Below are positions 61,002 through 64,000 of a stretch of 64,000 bases of DNA, piece by piece. The first letter of the stretch is position 1; each line of letters opens with the position of its first letter. The stretch is taken from the NCBI RefSeq assembly GCF_001423485.1, contig NZ_LMOD01000001.1:192617-256616 (forward strand). Reading direction: 5' to 3'. This DNA is from Microbacterium sp. Leaf320 (GTDB lineage: Bacteria; Actinomycetota; Actinomycetes; Actinomycetales; Microbacteriaceae). Below the pieces are notes generated by a model that saw only the letters and a program-made list of their open reading frames with translations, was not told where the DNA came from and made no database searches. The position numbers and the translations under genes are program-made.

Positions 61002-62624
61002 TCAGGCCTTCTCCGTCACGTCGGCGCCGTCTTTTCGCCGGATCGACAACCCTGCCGGGATGCCCCGCGAGAACAGGATCGACAGCAGGCTGATCAGGAT
61101 CAGTCCGACGAACGACACGCGGAGTGACGAGAGCTGCGATTCGCGGTAGATGTCGGCGAGTTCGCTCGAGTCCTCGTCGCTGAGGCCGGCGGCTTCCCCG
61201 ATTCCGGCGACGTCGGCTGCGGGCACCACTGTGACGCCGCGGTCTGTCGCGGCGCTCACCGTCTCGCGCACGTCGTTCGGAAGATCGCTCACAGCGACTC
61301 CCGACGCGAACGACGTCGACAGCGCGCCGATCAGCAGCGACCCGATCAGCGCCGTTCCGAGCGATGAGCCGAGATTCTGGAAGACACCCTGCAATCCGCC
61401 TGCCTCACTCGTGTCCTTCTCGCTCACGCTCGACATGTTGACGTTTCCGAGCTGCGAGGCAAGAAGACCGAGAGCGCTGCCGGCGAGGAACATGCCGACC
61501 GCGAACAGCCCGCCGCGCAGGTCCTCGGTCACCGAGCCGAGCAGCAGGACGGCACTGAGCACGAGGGTCGACTGCCCGACTATCACGATGCGGCGAGGCG
61601 ACCACCGCCGAGACAGGGCGGTGCCGATGATCGAGAAGAGGATCAACGAGACCGAGAGCGGGAAGATCTTGATGCCCGTCTCGAGCGCGTCGAATCCGAG
61701 CGTCATCTGCAGGTACACGGGGACCATGAAGAACAGCCCTGCCGTCACGGCGTACTGGGCGCCGAGTACCGAGAGCCCGCTGCGCAGAGTCGTGATGGAG
61801 AACAGATCCGGCTGCATCAGAGGAGATCGGCCGTCGCGTATCAGCCGTCGCTGCCACCTGATGAAGAGCGTGATCAGAGCGGCGCCGAGCGCGATGCACC
61901 AGGTCGTCAGAGAGACTCCGAGGGGGGCGATGGGGATGCCCGCGATCTCCGGCGTGTACAGGGGGACCACCCACCCCCACGTCTTGCTCTGCAGCATGCC
62001 GAAGACGATCAGGACGAGACCGGCCGACGAGAGCAGCACGCTGCCGATGTCGATGCGGATGCTCTGTCGTGGGGTGGAATCGGCGATGATGCGCGCGCAC
62101 AGCACGACGCCCAGCATGATCACCACCTCGGCGACGAAGACGAATCGCCAGCTCGAGTAGGTGGTCACCGCTCCGCCGATCAACGGACCGGCCGCGACTG
62201 CCGCACCCGACACTGCGCCGATGACGGCGAAGGCCGTGACGCGCTCGGCACCTCGGTAGTTGTCGGCGACGAGGGCGGCGATCGCGGGGATCACCAGCAC
62301 CGCGCCCAGCCCCTCGACGATCGACCACCCGAGGAACAGGAACCCCACGGACGGACTCAGCGCCGTGATGAGGGAGCCTGCGGCATAGACGCACGAACCG
62401 ATCACGAAGGCGCGGCGTCGTCCCCACACATCGCCGAGCTTCGCCCCGAGGAGCATGAACGCCGCCATGGTCAGGGTGTAGAACGTGATCGCCGCCTGCA
62501 TCGCTGTCACTGACGTGTCGAGATCGCCCACGACCGTCGAGATCGACACGTTCATGACCGTTCCGTCCAGCACCATGACGAACTGCGCGGCGCCGAGCAC
62601 GATGACGACGTTCCACTTCTTCAT
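61002..62624 (-). CDS. MFS drug transporter, DHA2 (EmrB/QacA) family
   Basis: The 540-residue protein has about 14 membrane segments, with VVIVLGAAQFVMVLDGTVMNVSIS, the motif A GAKLGDVWGRRRAFV and WRFVFVAEVV of the family. It likely exports hydrophobic compounds with protons. A loop of about 60 polar residues (DRGVTVVPAADVAGIGEAAGLSDED) precedes the last segment. The ATG overlaps the K+ channel stop (ATGA). Confidence 0.92.
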   Translation of the reverse strand: MKKWNVVIVLGAAQFVMVLDGTVMNVSISTVVGDLDTSVTAMQAAITFYTLTMAAFMLLGAKLGDVWGRRRAFVIGSCVYAAGSLITALSPSVGFLFLGWSIVEGLGAVLVIPAIAALVADNYRGAERVTAFAVIGAVSGAAVAAGPLIGGAVTTYSSWRFVFVAEVVIMLGVVLCARIIADSTPRQSIRIDIGSVLLSSAGLVLIVFGMLQSKTWGWVVPLYTPEIAGIPIAPLGVSLTTWCIALGAALITLFIRWQRRLIRDGRSPLMQPDLFSITTLRSGLSVLGAQYAVTAGLFFMVPVYLQMTLGFDALETGIKIFPLSVSLILFSIIGTALSRRWSPRRIVIVGQSTLVLSAVLLLGSVTEDLRGGLFAVGMFLAGSALGLLASQLGNVNMSSVSEKDTSEAGGLQGVFQNLGSSLGTALIGSLLIGALSTSFASGVAVSDLPNDVRETVSAATDRGVTVVPAADVAGIGEAAGLSDEDSSELADIYRESQLSSLRVSFVGLILISLLSILFSRGIPAGLSIRRKDGADVTEKA

Positions 62625-63358
62625 GACGGGTCTCCGGTCGCGGGCTGGACTGCGGCCTCGTAGACGGGGCGCCGGGACCCCCGCATGATGCGAGCCACCG
62701 CGGTGATCAGGAACAGCTGTCCGGTGATCGCTTCCGCCACGGCGATCGCCTGCACAGTGGGGGTGGCGGGCACGATGTTGCCGTAGCCCGTGGTGGTGAG
62801 CGTCGTGAACGAGAAGAAGAGCTGGCTCGACAGAGAGTCGACGGTGTCCTCGCCGAACGTCGGGGTGACGGTGAGCAACGCGATCAGGTTGTAGATCAGC
62901 GCGAAGAACATCCCCACCAGGATGTAGGCGGCCGTCGCGGCGAGAAGCGCCTCGATGTCCAGGCCCCGCCGCGTGACCTGATGACGGATGATGGCCACGG
63001 GCGCGATGAGGAAGGCGACCGTCGAAGCCGCTGACAGCGCGATATCGAGCACCAGCCCGCTGGTGTCGAGCACGGCGGTGACGACCATGGCGACGCCGGC
63101 GGCGGCGAGCACGACCCAGGCGATGTGCTGCACACGCGTATGCGCGTCTGTCACCCTCAGCACGACGGCGACGGTCACCAGCTGCACCACGAACGCCGAG
63201 GGGCTCGGGTCGATCGTGTTCTGTGCAGCGCACAGCGCGTAGGTCGCGACGAGCAAGGCGAGGACGAGCCAGTACCCGCTGCGCCACCAGGAGGCCTCGC
63301 CCGTGGCGGGGGATCGAAGGCCCGGGTGCGGCGCGGTCGCGGCGTTCTCCGATTCCAT
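62621..63358 (-). CDS. Two-pore-helix potassium channel (ion_trans_2 type)
   Basis: The 245-residue protein has four to five N-terminal hydrophobic segments, then a pore region SSQLFFSFTTLTTTGYGNIVP, with selectivity filter TTTGYGN, and a final membrane helix. A cytoplasmic RCK domain is absent, so gating input is unknown. It is coupled to the DHA2 transporter (ATGA) and lies 2 bp from the DUF2252 stop. Confidence 0.92.
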   Translation of the reverse strand: MESENAATAPHPGLRSPATGEASWWRSGYWLVLALLVATYALCAAQNTIDPSPSAFVVQLVTVAVVLRVTDAHTRVQHIAWVVLAAAGVAMVVTAVLDTSGLVLDIALSAASTVAFLIAPVAIIRHQVTRRGLDIEALLAATAAYILVGMFFALIYNLIALLTVTPTFGEDTVDSLSSQLFFSFTTLTTTGYGNIVPATPTVQAIAVAEAITGQLFLITAVARIMRGSRRPVYEAAVQPATGDPS

Positions 63359-63360
63359 GC

Positions 63361-64000
63361 TCAGAGACCACCCAGCCCGGGCGTGGCGGCCAGCCGACCC
63401 GTCGCGAGCGCAGCCACGAGAGCGCGGTGATCCCGGTCGTTCTGATCGGCGTAGGCCGCGGCGAAGTCGGCGATCGCCTCATCGAACGCGGTGCCGCGCC
63501 CGATGTAGCCGGCGATCTCGATGCGATCGCCGGAGCGCGAGTGGGCCCGGGCGAGCGCCTCCCCGCATATCCGGGCGTACAGGGCAGCGCCGCGCTCTGT
63601 CATCGTGTCCGGATCATTCCCGCCTTTCCCGTCCTGCAGCTGGCGAACGTAGAAATCCCGCTGCTGCCCGTCGAGACCGATGACCGACTGCCAGCCGAGG
63701 AAGATGTCGCTCGACGCCTGCATCAGACGCTGCCCTCTGACGACGCGTTCCCCGTGGGTGGCGAACTCGCTCGGTGCCAGAAAGCGTTCGAGGACCGATT
63801 CCTGCGCCTCCTTCGCCTGCAGGAGAAGCGGGTCGCGATCATCGCGCCCGCTGAGCAGAAGCACCCAGGCGCGAGTCCCCACGCTTCCGACCCCGACGAC
63901 CTTGCGTGCCATGTGGCGATAGCGGTACTCGGCGATCGGATGCCGATCGCCGACGAGGGTGGTCCGATACTCATCGAGGATCCGCCGCATGGTCACGACG
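63361..64000 (-). CDS. DUF2252-family protein, 5' end outside window
   Basis: About 213 C-terminal residues are visible; full-length members have about 430-470, so the N-terminus lies beyond the right edge. Recognisable segments are VGVGSVGTRAWVLLLSGRDD, QRLMQASSDIFLGW and AYIRGRTFDEA-type sequence (GYIGRGTAFDEAIADFAAAYADQNDRDH). The family's fold is kinase-like; function is not established. It ends 2 bp before the K+ channel start, so an operon DUF2252-channel-MFS is likely. Confidence 0.85.
   Translation of the reverse strand, partial: VVTMRRILDEYRTTLVGDRHPIAEYRYRHMARKVVGVGSVGTRAWVLLLSGRDDRDPLLLQAKEAQESVLERFLAPSEFATHGERVVRGQRLMQASSDIFLGWQSVIGLDGQQRDFYVRQLQDGKGGNDPDTMTERGAALYARICGEALARAHSRSGDRIEIAGYIGRGTAFDEAIADFAAAYADQNDRDHRALVAALATGRLAATPGLGGL

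Overview
The window is high-GC, densely coded DNA. Neighbouring genes often overlap through ATGA or GTGA, and GTG starts are common. Gene content (complete aerobic phenylacetate pathway, RamB-type regulator, long GapB-type GAPDH, GTP-dependent PEP carboxykinase, ATP-dependent LigB-type ligase, DhaKL plus a PTS-fused DhaM) points to an actinobacterium, most likely Microbacterium or another Microbacteriaceae. This is inferred from gene families and style, not from a marker gene. I saw no rRNA, tRNA, CRISPR array, prophage or insertion sequence.

1-7.4 kb: a ThDP-dependent enzyme cut by the left edge; a three-gene operon for the uncharacterised ATP-grasp / alpha-E / transglutaminase system, whose first protein ends in polyglutamine; a phosphoribosyltransferase; and an ATP-dependent DNA ligase.

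7.4-23.1 kb: a complete phenylacetate pathway on the minus strand in two operons. paaABCDE-paaG reads from 12101. paaJ-F-H-Z-I-K reads from 22370. Between them sit a small conserved protein, a RecQ helicase fused to a phosphoribosyltransferase-like tail, and a HepT/MNT toxin-antitoxin pair. A TetR regulator (paaR) diverges from paaJ. Related operator-like sites lie before paaA, between paaJ and paaR, and before the MFS transporter at 28-29.6 kb, suggesting one regulon. A dispersed repeat has been absorbed into coding sequence at three paa gene junctions.

23.1-31.2 kb: an IclR regulator divergent from dhaK-dhaL-dhaM (PEP-driven dihydroxyacetone phosphorylation; DhaM carries HPr and a full-length Enzyme I), the MFS transporter, and a lipoprotein of unknown function.

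31.2-41.3 kb: branched-chain 2-oxoacid dehydrogenase operon (E1alpha, E1beta, E2) divergent from an Lrp/AsnC regulator; a HAD phosphatase; a DUF998 membrane protein; an RpiR regulator divergent from an amino-sugar kinase and murQ (cell-wall amino-sugar recovery); an SDR enzyme; and a small membrane ORF.

41.2-54.7 kb: a paired SMR transporter, GapB, an AlkZ-like winged-helix protein, a RamB regulator divergent from pckG, an ABC exporter, a tiny HTH protein and an S66 peptidase diverging from two tandem operators, an MHS-family transporter, a phosphodiesterase, an unknown protein and an HNH protein.

54.8-64 kb: GH35 beta-galactosidase with its sugar ABC importer, under a divergent LacI regulator and a perfect 21-bp direct repeat; then DHA2-type MFS, a two-TM K+ channel and a DUF2252 protein cut by the right edge.
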